This document shows positions 45,564 through 53,904 of a stretch of 64,000 nucleotides of DNA, piece by piece. The DNA lies in contig NZ_BATQ01000016.1 of the NCBI RefSeq assembly GCF_000739635.1, positions 1 through 64,000 of the forward strand. The letters are read 5' to 3'. Position numbers and translations under genes: made by a program. Position 1 is the stretch's first letter. The number at the start of each line of letters is the position of its first letter. The notes beneath the pieces were generated by a model, which saw only the letters and a program-made list of their open reading frames with translations, had not been told where the DNA came from and did not search any database. This stretch comes from Verrucomicrobium sp. BvORR034 (GTDB lineage: Bacteria; Verrucomicrobiota; Verrucomicrobiia; Verrucomicrobiales; Verrucomicrobiaceae).

Positions 45564-46664
45564 CTACCTCCGTGCCTCCAGCACCAGGTTGAACGGCGTT
45601 TTCACCGCGCAGCGGAACTTCGTGAACCCCGCCTTGCGGAACACCTCCGCCAGTCGCGCTTCACCCGCCTGCGCTCCCAGCACCATGTGCCCACCCTCGG
45701 ACACGGCATGGGGACAGCACAGCATCGTGGAGCCCGTGTAGTAGAGTCTTGCGACAGGGGAGATGTTGTCCTCCGTGCGGTCATTGGCAAAGGGCTCCAC
45801 CAGCAGCACGGTGCCACCAGGAGACAACACCTTGGCGGCATACTGCGCGGCGGCCACGGGGTCGCCCATGTCGTGCAGGCAGTCAAAGAAGCAGATCAGG
45901 CCGAACTTCTGGTCGGGGTAGTCCGTGGCTCGTGCTACCTCGAACTCCGTGTTGCCTTCCAGACCATCCTCCACGGCCAGACCGCGAGCTTCCTCAATCG
46001 AAGGCTGGTGCACATCGTACCCGTAGAAGCGTGACTTGGGAAAAGCCCGGGCCATCAGCAGGGTGGAGTGGCCGTGACCGCAGCCGACGTCGGCCACATC
46101 CATGCCTGCCTCCAGCTTTTCCACCACGCCCTCCAGCGCGGGCAGCCATTGGGACACCAGACTGCCCTTGTACGCGTTGCGGTAAAAGGCGGCGACCCCG
46201 CAATAGAGGCGGTCGTGATGCTCTCCCCAGCTTACTCCTTTGCCGCTGCGGAAGGCATGGGCGGCCTTGTCTTCATCGAACCACATGGAGGCCTGCACGC
46301 TCCACGCGTGCGGCATGAAGACGGGGCTGTCCTCATCGGCCAGCACCATCGCCTGCTCGGGGCTCAGCTCGTAGGTGCTGCTCACCGCGTGATATTGCAC
46401 ATAGCCTCCAGCCACCTGGCCGTTCAGCCACTCGCGCACATATCGTTCCGCGCAGTCGGCCCGGTCCGCCAGCTCTTGCGAGGTCAGAGGGCCCGCCCCT
46501 GCCATCGCCTTGTAGAGTCCCAGCTTGTGCCCCAGGCTGACGAGGATGCCTCCCGAGCTGGCTGAGAGATCGCCAATGGCGCGCATGACAAAAGATTCGA
46601 GTTTGGTTTGGTCGATCACTGGTGTACTCATGGGCTTGGTTTGCAGTTGTTGTTGTGTTTGCAT
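45564..46664 (-). CDS. SAM-dependent methyltransferase with N-terminal winged helix
   Basis: The product (366 residues from this start) has an N-terminal winged-helix region: LGHKLGLYKAMAGAGPLTSQ followed by ELADRADCAERYVREWLNGQ. A class I methyltransferase domain follows, with motif I DVADVGCGHGHSTLLMA near residue 185, then GYDVHQPSIEEA and CFFDCLHDMGDP. This arrangement is that of the Rv2258c-like family. The substrate is unknown. It is divergent from a GlxA-type AraC regulator, which may control it. An ATG at 46631 (MSTPVIDQTK) is an equally possible start; no Shine-Dalgarno sequence decides it. Confidence 0.85.
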   Translation of the reverse strand: MQTQQQLQTKPMSTPVIDQTKLESFVMRAIGDLSASSGGILVSLGHKLGLYKAMAGAGPLTSQELADRADCAERYVREWLNGQVAGGYVQYHAVSSTYELSPEQAMVLADEDSPVFMPHAWSVQASMWFDEDKAAHAFRSGKGVSWGEHHDRLYCGVAAFYRNAYKGSLVSQWLPALEGVVEKLEAGMDVADVGCGHGHSTLLMARAFPKSRFYGYDVHQPSIEEARGLAVEDGLEGNTEFEVARATDYPDQKFGLICFFDCLHDMGDPVAAAQYAAKVLSPGGTVLLVEPFANDRTEDNISPVARLYYTGSTMLCCPHAVSEGGHMVLGAQAGEARLAEVFRKAGFTKFRCAVKTPFNLVLEARR

Positions 46665-46809
46665 GAATGCGTTTCTGTCTTCGCATGAAGCCTCGCCCAC
46701 CCGCCATGGCGTCACCAGAGTCGGAAGCACCCAGAAGCGGTTCGTTTATGCCACTTTTGGGGCGTAAGGCGCAGCGGCCCGCCCGGTCATCCTCAAAGAA
46801 GACACCCTC

Positions 46810-47835
46810 ATGACGCGACGAGTTGAACAGGTGGAAGCCGATCCCCGGCACGTCAGTCTCGTGGCCCTGCCAGACGCGGTCATCTCCACCTTGACGGGCA
46901 TCTTCGATGTCTTGAACGCCTTCTCGTTCATGGATCTGCCGGTCCCCAAGAACCCTTTCAAAGTGGAGATCGTGGGGGAGTCAGCCGGCCCGTTGCAACT
47001 CGCCAGTGGGGTGCCGGTCAGTGTGCAGCGCGAGATTGCGGACATCCCCACCACCGACATCGTCATCGTGCCCTCCTTCCTGCTTCCGGCAGAGGGTTGG
47101 ACCACGGGGCGCTACCCTGCCCTGGTGGATTGGTTGAAGCGCATGCACCAGGGTGGGGCCGTGCTCTGCTCCGCCTGTTCCGGGGTCTTTCTGCTGGCCG
47201 AGACGGACCTCTATTTTGGCAGAGACGCGACGGTGCACTATGGCTACGTCCAGGCGTTCGAGCGCACGCATCCCACCGTCCGCATTCACCCTGAGCGGGT
47301 GCTCACCGTGTCCGGAGATCGGGATGAACTCATCTGCTCCGGTGCGTCCATGAGCTGGCATGACATGGCACTCTACCTCATTGCCCGCTTCGTCGGGGCC
47401 ACCGCCGCCCACGAGATCGCGCGCACCTTCGCCCTCCAGTGGCATCAGGATGGGCTCACTCCCTACATGGTCTTCGACGGTCGGCGAGACCACGGCGATG
47501 CGGAGATCGAAAGCGCCCAGAAATGGCTGGTGAAGAACTTCACCCTCGCCCAGCCAGTGGAGGAGATGATCAAACGCTCCCGCCTGGCGGAGCGCACCTT
47601 CAAGCGCCGCTTCACCCAGGCCACCGGGCTGGCCCCGCTGGCCTATGTGCAGCGCCTGCGGATGGAGGAGGCCAAACGACGGCTGGAGCGCACGGACACC
47701 CCGGTCGATGAAATCAGCTGGCAGGCCGGGTATGAGGACGCCGCTTTCTTCCGACGGCTCTTCAAGCGCACCACCGGCCTCGCCCCCGGAGCGTACCGCA
47801 AACGCTTCCGGATTCCCGATTTCGCCCGGTCCTGA
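46810..47835 (+). CDS. GlxA-type AraC-family transcriptional regulator
   Basis: The 341-residue regulator has an N-terminal DJ-1/PfpI-like domain (residues about 15-190). Cys in VLCSACSGVFLLAE sits at the nucleophile elbow. The C-terminal AraC helix-turn-helix pair (residues about 235-335) includes KRRFTQATGLAPLAYVQRLR and DEISWQAGYEDAAFFRRLFK. Such regulators sense unknown small molecules and usually activate a neighbour. The divergently transcribed methyltransferase, 145 bp away, is the obvious candidate target. The downstream neighbour is the Verru_Chthon cassette with its own promoter. Confidence 0.9.
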   Translation: MTRRVEQVEADPRHVSLVALPDAVISTLTGIFDVLNAFSFMDLPVPKNPFKVEIVGESAGPLQLASGVPVSVQREIADIPTTDIVIVPSFLLPAEGWTTGRYPALVDWLKRMHQGGAVLCSACSGVFLLAETDLYFGRDATVHYGYVQAFERTHPTVRIHPERVLTVSGDRDELICSGASMSWHDMALYLIARFVGATAAHEIARTFALQWHQDGLTPYMVFDGRRDHGDAEIESAQKWLVKNFTLAQPVEEMIKRSRLAERTFKRRFTQATGLAPLAYVQRLRMEEAKRRLERTDTPVDEISWQAGYEDAAFFRRLFKRTTGLAPGAYRKRFRIPDFARS

Positions 47836-47897
47836 AGTTTGGTGTTTACATCCTCAATTCCTACCAACTCAGTAGGATAAATACCCCATATTTTTAG

Positions 47898-47925
47898 TGG
47901 ACAACTCCGGCCGCGTGAGTACCTT
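47898..47925 (+). promoter_or_regulatory. Promoter of the Verru_Chthon cassette
   Basis: TGGACA (47898-47903), 16 bp, then TACCTT (47920-47925), the same layout as at 37751-37778. Confidence 0.5.
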
Positions 47926-47930
47926 CAATT

Positions 47931-48024
47931 CACACTAACTGAGTGTACATTGATGTCGCGGACATCTTTGTCGTTTGGCCCATCCAGACAACGGAAGGCA
48001 CTTCAACATCCCGACTACCCGATC
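47931..48024 (+). promoter_or_regulatory. Conserved leader with inverted repeat upstream of the Verru_Chthon cassette
   Basis: CACACT-AACTG-AGTGT (47931-47946), then TTTGGCCCATCC (47974-47985), GGAAGG (47993-47998) and CCCGATC (48018-48024) repeat the blocks found at 37784-37873. The presumed leader to the first ATG is about 135 nt. Confidence 0.6.
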
Positions 48025-48065
48025 TCAAAATCGAGAAGGAAGTCGAGCCGACCTGAAACCCTGTA

Positions 48066-48785
48066 ATGTTCTCCAAACTTCCCCCTCGTACCGACACCTC
48101 TTCTACCCGCAGCCGGAAATCGCTGCGTTGCCGCCTTGCCGGGGGCTACACCATGGTGGAGATGCTGGCCGTGATCTCCGTGGTGGCCGTTTTGTCCGGC
48201 ATTTCCATCCCCGCGATGCACTCGCCCACCGCCGCTGCGTCCCTCAGCACCAGCGCGCGTGAGTTCTCGAACCTGATCAGCCTGGCCCGCAGCGAGGCGA
48301 TCGCCCGCCACACCGTCATCCGTTTCGCCGTCGCCACCGAGGTGACGGACGGCAGCAACACCCAGCTGCGCAAGGCCAGCCTCTGGGAGTGGAATGACGA
48401 GTCCCAGAAGTACGTCCAGCTCACCGCCTGGCAGAAGCTGCCGGAAGGTGTGGCACTGGAACCGGCTCTGCCGGAGTACATCCGCTCCTCCTCCTACGCC
48501 CAGGCCGATGGGGCCTCAGTTCGAGGTGATTACGTCACCGCCCAGGTGGGCGGCGCCAGCTTCGCCAGCCCGGATGGCGAGACCAAGATGCACTACGTCG
48601 AGTTCCTGCCCTCCGGCACCGCCCGGATCCCCGGCAGCTCTGGTCGCAATGCCCTCTTTGTCCTCGCCCCTGCCTCGGTGAACCCCGATGGCTCTTATCT
48701 CTACCACCAGGGCCGGGAGGCCGCGAACTGGGCCCAGGTCAACGTGGATACGTTGACCGGCCGTGTCCGACTCTATCGCCCATGA
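48066..48785 (+). CDS. Verru_Chthon cassette protein D (pilin-like)
   Basis: This 239-residue protein has a class III (prepilin) signal. After a basic leader, the cleavage and methylation region reads GGYTMVEMLAVISVVAVLSG near residue 28, followed by a globular beta-rich domain. Size and position match the Verru_Chthon cassette D family and resemble FimT or GspH minor pilins. It would be processed by a prepilin peptidase and sit in the inner membrane or a pseudopilus. It is first in a four-gene operon under the conserved promoter and leader. The stop overlaps the next start (ATGA). The cassette's function has not been established to my knowledge. Confidence 0.85.
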   Translation: MFSKLPPRTDTSSTRSRKSLRCRLAGGYTMVEMLAVISVVAVLSGISIPAMHSPTAAASLSTSAREFSNLISLARSEAIARHTVIRFAVATEVTDGSNTQLRKASLWEWNDESQKYVQLTAWQKLPEGVALEPALPEYIRSSSYAQADGASVRGDYVTAQVGGASFASPDGETKMHYVEFLPSGTARIPGSSGRNALFVLAPASVNPDGSYLYHQGREAANWAQVNVDTLTGRVRLYRP

Positions 48786-49327
48786 ATGTGAAGTCAGTCC
48801 CTTCTACGACGGCCCGCCGCGGATTCACTCTGACCGAGATTGTCCTCTGCGTAGCCATCATCTCCACCGTGCTCGTCTCGGTGGTGGGCATCCTGCCAGT
48901 GGGCCTGGATGTATCCCGCAAGGCGGTGAACCACACCGTGGTGGCGACGGTGCTGGAAGATCTCTACAACCGCTTGCAGGGCCAGCGCCTGCAGGCGGGA
49001 GCCGCCACCTTCAGCCCGGCTTACTTTGATGATCTGGGCGTGTATCTGCCTTCGCCAGAAGACGGCGCAGATCTGGCAACCATTGAGCGCTACCGCACCC
49101 GACGCACTTACCGTGCCGAGGTGGTGATTACGGACTGGAACCCAGCCCCGGCCAACACCAGCAAGCTGCACGCTGTGCGTGTGAAACTTTCCTGGCCCCT
49201 GGACGGCAACGGCAATCCAGTGGGGCCCGACAATCCCAAAGCGGATGTGACCTTCGGTGTCACCTCCCTGGCTGGACAAGACTGGCAGGTCATCGACCCC
49301 CAGTTCCAGCCGAAGATCGAGCACTAA
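48782..49327 (+). CDS. Verru_Chthon cassette protein B (pilin-like)
   Basis: The 181-residue protein has a prepilin N-terminus, RRGFTLTEIVLCVAIISTVL, with the consensus G-F-T-L-x-E (Glu at mature position 5). A short globular domain follows. It matches cassette protein B and resembles PilV or GspI. It is coupled to the preceding gene by an ATGA overlap and lies 12 bp before the next. Confidence 0.88.
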   Translation: MNVKSVPSTTARRGFTLTEIVLCVAIISTVLVSVVGILPVGLDVSRKAVNHTVVATVLEDLYNRLQGQRLQAGAATFSPAYFDDLGVYLPSPEDGADLATIERYRTRRTYRAEVVITDWNPAPANTSKLHAVRVKLSWPLDGNGNPVGPDNPKADVTFGVTSLAGQDWQVIDPQFQPKIEH

Positions 49328-49339
49328 GCCCCACCTGCC

Positions 49340-50416
49340 ATGTCTCCACATCACCATCCTGGCGGCGTCCAGGCAGGGCGGATTGCGCCCAGATTTTCCC
49401 CCTCGACCGGACGCGCCTTCTCCGGCTTCTCGCTCATTGAGCTGCTGCTCTCTGTCTCACTCCTGGCCATCCTCCTCATCGTGCTGACGTCCTTCACGGA
49501 CGCTGCCCACCGCGCCTGGCGGGAAGGCCAGAGCCGCACGGAGACTTTCCAGAGCGCCCGCACCACCCTGGAACTCATGAGCCGGGAAATCACGCCCGCC
49601 GTGGTGGATACCCGCACCCAGTTCGTCATCTCCCAGGGTTCCCAGTTGACCACACGGGGAGCGCTGAATGTGGCGCCCAATTCACCTGCGGTCCTCTGGA
49701 TGGCACCACTGGGTGCGAATGGAGACATGCGCTGCGTCGGTTATTACCTCTACCGCGATGAGGCGCGCAAGTTCCACCGGCTCAAGCGCATCTTCATCTC
49801 GCCCACGCTGCCCCCTGTCGGCAACGCCACCGTGGGGGCTCCGTCACCTTATTTCCCGAAATCCGTCAACCTCGCCAATCCTCGCGATCCCTCCCTGCGC
49901 ACCAGCCCGATCAATGCGGACTGGTTCCTCCAGAACTGGGATGCCAAGGCCTTTGATGAGGAGGATCCCACCAATCAGGACGTGGTGGTCTCCACTGCTG
50001 CGGACGGCGTGGTGGCCTTCTGGATCCAGCCGCTGGATCTGCTTGGCAATCCCATCCCCACGGTCAAGGATGATCCGAATCACCCGGGGTCCGAACTCCT
50101 CTACAACTCTGCCGCCTATTTCCAGGTGGCCACCACGACCAAGTTCGACAACGGGAAGAGCTTCAGCTACCTGAGCCAGACTGAGCAGACCATGAAGGGC
50201 AACCGCGTGCCCGCTTCCGTGGACATCACGGTCGTCACTCTGGACAGCGCCACGCTCGACCGCGGCCTCACCTTGCCTGTCCAGACCAATGTTTACGAAA
50301 CCCGCGTGCTCAATGTGGAGAAATCGGTCAACCGGTTTGAGGAAGACCTCCGGGCCCTCAACATCTACAACGCACGCACCTTCACCACCCGCGCCAAGCT
50401 CATCAATGGAAACTAA
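49340..50416 (+). CDS. Verru_Chthon cassette protein C (pilin-like)
   Basis: The 358-residue protein carries a 30-residue leader and the prepilin motif GFSLIELLLSVSLLAILLIV. A larger globular domain follows, with TLELMSREITPAVVDTRTQF just after the helix, as in PilW and GspJ proteins. It matches cassette protein C. Its last 11 bases overlap the next gene's start. Confidence 0.88.
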   Translation: MSPHHHPGGVQAGRIAPRFSPSTGRAFSGFSLIELLLSVSLLAILLIVLTSFTDAAHRAWREGQSRTETFQSARTTLELMSREITPAVVDTRTQFVISQGSQLTTRGALNVAPNSPAVLWMAPLGANGDMRCVGYYLYRDEARKFHRLKRIFISPTLPPVGNATVGAPSPYFPKSVNLANPRDPSLRTSPINADWFLQNWDAKAFDEEDPTNQDVVVSTAADGVVAFWIQPLDLLGNPIPTVKDDPNHPGSELLYNSAAYFQVATTTKFDNGKSFSYLSQTEQTMKGNRVPASVDITVVTLDSATLDRGLTLPVQTNVYETRVLNVEKSVNRFEEDLRALNIYNARTFTTRAKLINGN

Positions 50417-53400
50417 AAAACCAGCACGTCAGAAGGCCCGTCGCCGTGAATCCGGCGCCGCGCTGATCATGACCCTGTTCATCGTCGGAGTGCTTACCAT
50501 CCTGGTGGTGGGCTTCCTTTCCACCATGCAGACCGAGCGCCAGGCCGCCGGTGCTTATGAGAGCTCCCAGCGCACCAAGCTGGTGGCCCAGGGGGCCGTG
50601 AGCCATGCCATCGAGCTTCTAAGAAACAACATCCCCGACCCCGCGCGTCTCAGTGAGGGGCCGGCGCAGGCCCCTGCAGAGAACTGGGTGACGAATCCTG
50701 GCCGCCTGACCCTTATCCGGCCCGGCCAGCCGGTGCGGTACGTTCCCCTTCACACCGGGGAGGTGACCGTGCAGCCACCCACCGGGGTGCTGCGTGATGC
50801 GGAGTCTGTGAACCTCAACAAGCCTCTGCCAGGAAGCACCACGCCTGCCATCGTGCCCGCCGCCACTGGTAGCACGACGCCGCCTGAGATGCGGGTGAAG
50901 TGGGTCAACTTGTTGCGTGATCCTTCCGCTGCTGCCGGCCCGGAGAACCGCTTGAGCGCACGTTATGCCTTCTGGCTGGATGATGAAACCGCGCGCCTCA
51001 ACTTCAACACGGCCATCGGCAAGCCCGCGCCCGGCACCGACAACCGCTTTACCAAGCAGCTGGAAGGCGGGTTCATGCCGCCCATCTTCCTGCGGGGCGG
51101 CGATGACACCACCTCGGGTGATGGCAAGCGCACGTGGGGCCTCGGCAAACCGCAGTCGGTGAACCTGGACGTGCTGTTCAGCGATCCGACCAAGCTGATG
51201 CACGACAAGCTGCTGGCGCAGACGTTCCTGAACGGTTTTGCCCGCTTCCCGGAGGCCATCATGGACTACGCGGATGTGGCCGACCCCAAGGCCTGGTACG
51301 AGGAAAACAAGTTCAACCTCACCTTCTACAACCGCAGCCCTGAGTTCAACGCCTTTGGCCGGTCCCGGCTTTTCACCAGCTACATCCCCCTCTCCCTGGA
51401 GGCCGGTCCCAGCTATCAGCTTCCCTTCATCTATGACCCCAGCTCCACCAACGGTGCGATCACTCCCAAAGGGGTGGAAGGCACCCTGGAGGAGGGGACT
51501 CTCGCCTCTGGCCAGTTGAAGGACGATCAGATCCTGAACCTGAACTCCCTCATGGGTTTCTTCGGAGTGAACGGGGCGGACATTGCCGGACCTGAAGGCT
51601 ACCTGGCGGACAAGGCGAACATGGTGAACCGCAACCAGATCCGGATGCTCATGGACTACTTCGGCAGGAAGTGGCCGGGCTATGATCGTAGTTTCCTCGA
51701 TAAGTACGGCTACCTGGGCTCCTACCAGATCGCGCTCAACATCCTGCAGCAGGCCCGCATGGCCACCACGCAGCTGGATGGTGGTGTGGCGGATTTCAGC
51801 ACGGCCTATGCTGCCCGCTCCACGAGCGTGAACTTCTTCCCCAACTCCGGAGAGCTGGCCGGCGCGGCGCCGGAGCGCTTCTACTGGCGCGTCAAAGATC
51901 CGGACACGAACAAAGTCGTGCTCATGCTGCCGCAGACCCCCGGCCCGCACATCACGGAGCTGCGTCTCTTTGTGCAGGCCACGAACCCCGATCCCGCGCC
52001 GAAGAACAACGCGCCTACGACCGAGAGCTCCCGCTACATCAAGTACTGGTACGAGGTGGAGTACTACATGCAGCCCTTTGGCCCCATCGTGGATCTGAAG
52101 GAGTTCCCCACCCGCATGGATTACTTTGAAATCACGGCCAAGGGCGGCGGGAAGAACCCCAGCCAGCAGTTCGGTGCCACCACCGCAGAAGATCCTCGCA
52201 ATGACCGCCAGTGGCATAACAAGTTCATGAACCTGCTCGCCACCTATCCAGCGGCGAACACGCTGATCGGGCCCAAGGGGGCCAAGCTCGAAGGCACTGC
52301 GGTGCCCAACCGCGTGGTGGTGAAGAGCCCCGAGTTTGCCATCGGCAAGTTCCAGCGTGTGGACAATGACAACCCGCCCACCAACAAGAGCGATGCTCCC
52401 GCACGCAAGGATGACAAGATCACGGACCTGACCCCGGCCCAGCTGACCAACATCTGGGATCCCGTCATCTTCGACAGCTCCGTGAACGCGGGCACGGCCA
52501 AGGTCTCCATCCGCTGGCGTCCCGGTCAGGGCACCTTGGGCAATGAGAACCGTCCGCGCCAGATGATCCCGCTGGGACTGACCCCAGATGACACTTTGAA
52601 GGTGGATCTCACCGTCGATCTCAAAGACGTGGGCACGCCCAAGGTGGTGTCCTGGCAGATCGCGGATCCGAACCTGAGCTCCGATGCCGCGCAGTGGGTC
52701 ATGACCGGCCCGGGCAAGGAGAACAAGATCGGCACGCCCGGCAAGATCAATGCGGGAGAGCCAGCCGAGGACTCCAGTGAGAAGAGCAAGTTCCGCTCCA
52801 TCCAGCGGGCACCTGATGGGGCCAAGATCTCCGGCTACAACTATGACCGTCCGGATGAGTACGTCACCACCAGCCGTGTTTCCTCGCCCGGCTACTGGTC
52901 CCTGCTGCACACCGGCATGCAGTCCAAGACTCCATGGAGGACATTGAGCCTGGACAAGGCGGATCCGAGTGAGGGGCCTCCCGACTGGTTGCTGCTAGAT
53001 CTCTTCGGCGCCACTTATCCTATGGCGCATGACCAGTGGAAGATCGACAAGAAGCTGCCGGACAGCTTCTCCACCGCCTCCTACATGGGCAGCACGGCGG
53101 GCCAGGTGAATCTCAACTCCCGCATCTATCCGCGGAACGATCACTTCAACATCCCTGATCGGCATCTCCCGCTGGAGGCGGTATTCAAGTACCTGCGCTC
53201 TGACTCAGATGTCACCAGCCTGGTGGACAACATCACCAGCTACCAGACGGACAGCCAGGTCTTTGACTACGTGGGCGAGCTTGCAGAAGTCCCCGGGTAT
53301 GACGGTGGCAACACCTCCGCGTGGGCCAGGGAGTCCCTCCTGCGGAACATGGCCGGCGTGCTCACCACCCGCTCGAACACCTTCGGCATGTGGGGCGTGG

Positions 53401-53861
53401 CCCAGGTGCTTCAGAAGAGTTCGAGGAACATTCAGCATGATGTCTATGAGGCGGGCGACCGCGTGGTCGGTGAGAAGCGCTTCTACGCGCTGATCGAGCG
53501 CTACGTCTGGACCGGGCGTGATGGCGTGCCGGGCAACGGACACCTCAGCAATGTGGGCACCTGGGACCGGACCGCGCAGCAGACCGCCCGCCTGAGCACG
53601 GCCGATGGCATGACGGACACGCTCTTCCAGCTGCCTGGCTCACCGCCGCTCAAGCGCTCCGGAGATGGCGACCGCCTCGACCTGGATGCAGCGGGGCGCT
53701 ACCCCAAGTTCGACGGTCCGGAGCCGGTGGGCATGGATGTTTATACCGCCTCCGCCCTGGGATCGGTGGAGTACACCTCCAGCTCGCTGGAAGACGCCTA
53801 CAACCCCCCGCAGGCGGCCATCAAGTACCGCGTGGTTTATTTCAAATACCTCGATGAATAG
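50406..53861 (+). CDS. Verru_Chthon cassette protein A (large PilX/GspK-like protein)
   Basis: The 1151-residue protein begins with a basic leader and a hydrophobic helix, ESGAALIMTLFIVGVLTILV, in the style of PilX and GspK, which lack the usual Glu5 methylation pattern. A very large extracytoplasmic part follows, including ARYAFWLDDETARLNFNTA near residue 183, NLNSLMGFFG and LNSRIYPRNDHFNIPDRHLP. Size and context match cassette protein A. At more than three times the length of GspK, it is probably the functional end piece of the complex. Start 50406 is inside the end of gene C; codons upstream in frame look non-coding. Confidence 0.88.
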   Translation: METKKPARQKARRRESGAALIMTLFIVGVLTILVVGFLSTMQTERQAAGAYESSQRTKLVAQGAVSHAIELLRNNIPDPARLSEGPAQAPAENWVTNPGRLTLIRPGQPVRYVPLHTGEVTVQPPTGVLRDAESVNLNKPLPGSTTPAIVPAATGSTTPPEMRVKWVNLLRDPSAAAGPENRLSARYAFWLDDETARLNFNTAIGKPAPGTDNRFTKQLEGGFMPPIFLRGGDDTTSGDGKRTWGLGKPQSVNLDVLFSDPTKLMHDKLLAQTFLNGFARFPEAIMDYADVADPKAWYEENKFNLTFYNRSPEFNAFGRSRLFTSYIPLSLEAGPSYQLPFIYDPSSTNGAITPKGVEGTLEEGTLASGQLKDDQILNLNSLMGFFGVNGADIAGPEGYLADKANMVNRNQIRMLMDYFGRKWPGYDRSFLDKYGYLGSYQIALNILQQARMATTQLDGGVADFSTAYAARSTSVNFFPNSGELAGAAPERFYWRVKDPDTNKVVLMLPQTPGPHITELRLFVQATNPDPAPKNNAPTTESSRYIKYWYEVEYYMQPFGPIVDLKEFPTRMDYFEITAKGGGKNPSQQFGATTAEDPRNDRQWHNKFMNLLATYPAANTLIGPKGAKLEGTAVPNRVVVKSPEFAIGKFQRVDNDNPPTNKSDAPARKDDKITDLTPAQLTNIWDPVIFDSSVNAGTAKVSIRWRPGQGTLGNENRPRQMIPLGLTPDDTLKVDLTVDLKDVGTPKVVSWQIADPNLSSDAAQWVMTGPGKENKIGTPGKINAGEPAEDSSEKSKFRSIQRAPDGAKISGYNYDRPDEYVTTSRVSSPGYWSLLHTGMQSKTPWRTLSLDKADPSEGPPDWLLLDLFGATYPMAHDQWKIDKKLPDSFSTASYMGSTAGQVNLNSRIYPRNDHFNIPDRHLPLEAVFKYLRSDSDVTSLVDNITSYQTDSQVFDYVGELAEVPGYDGGNTSAWARESLLRNMAGVLTTRSNTFGMWGVAQVLQKSSRNIQHDVYEAGDRVVGEKRFYALIERYVWTGRDGVPGNGHLSNVGTWDRTAQQTARLSTADGMTDTLFQLPGSPPLKRSGDGDRLDLDAAGRYPKFDGPEPVGMDVYTASALGSVEYTSSSLEDAYNPPQAAIKYRVVYFKYLDE

Positions 53862-53904
53862 GCCCCGGCTGAGGGCTTCCCGTGCAACACCCTGCTAACA
53901 AGCT

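Noticed and set aside
50619-52910. A 763-codon open frame opposite Verru_Chthon cassette gene A
   Set aside because: Long only because of high GC. The plus-strand gene fits its family and the operon, and the reverse frame shows no domain.
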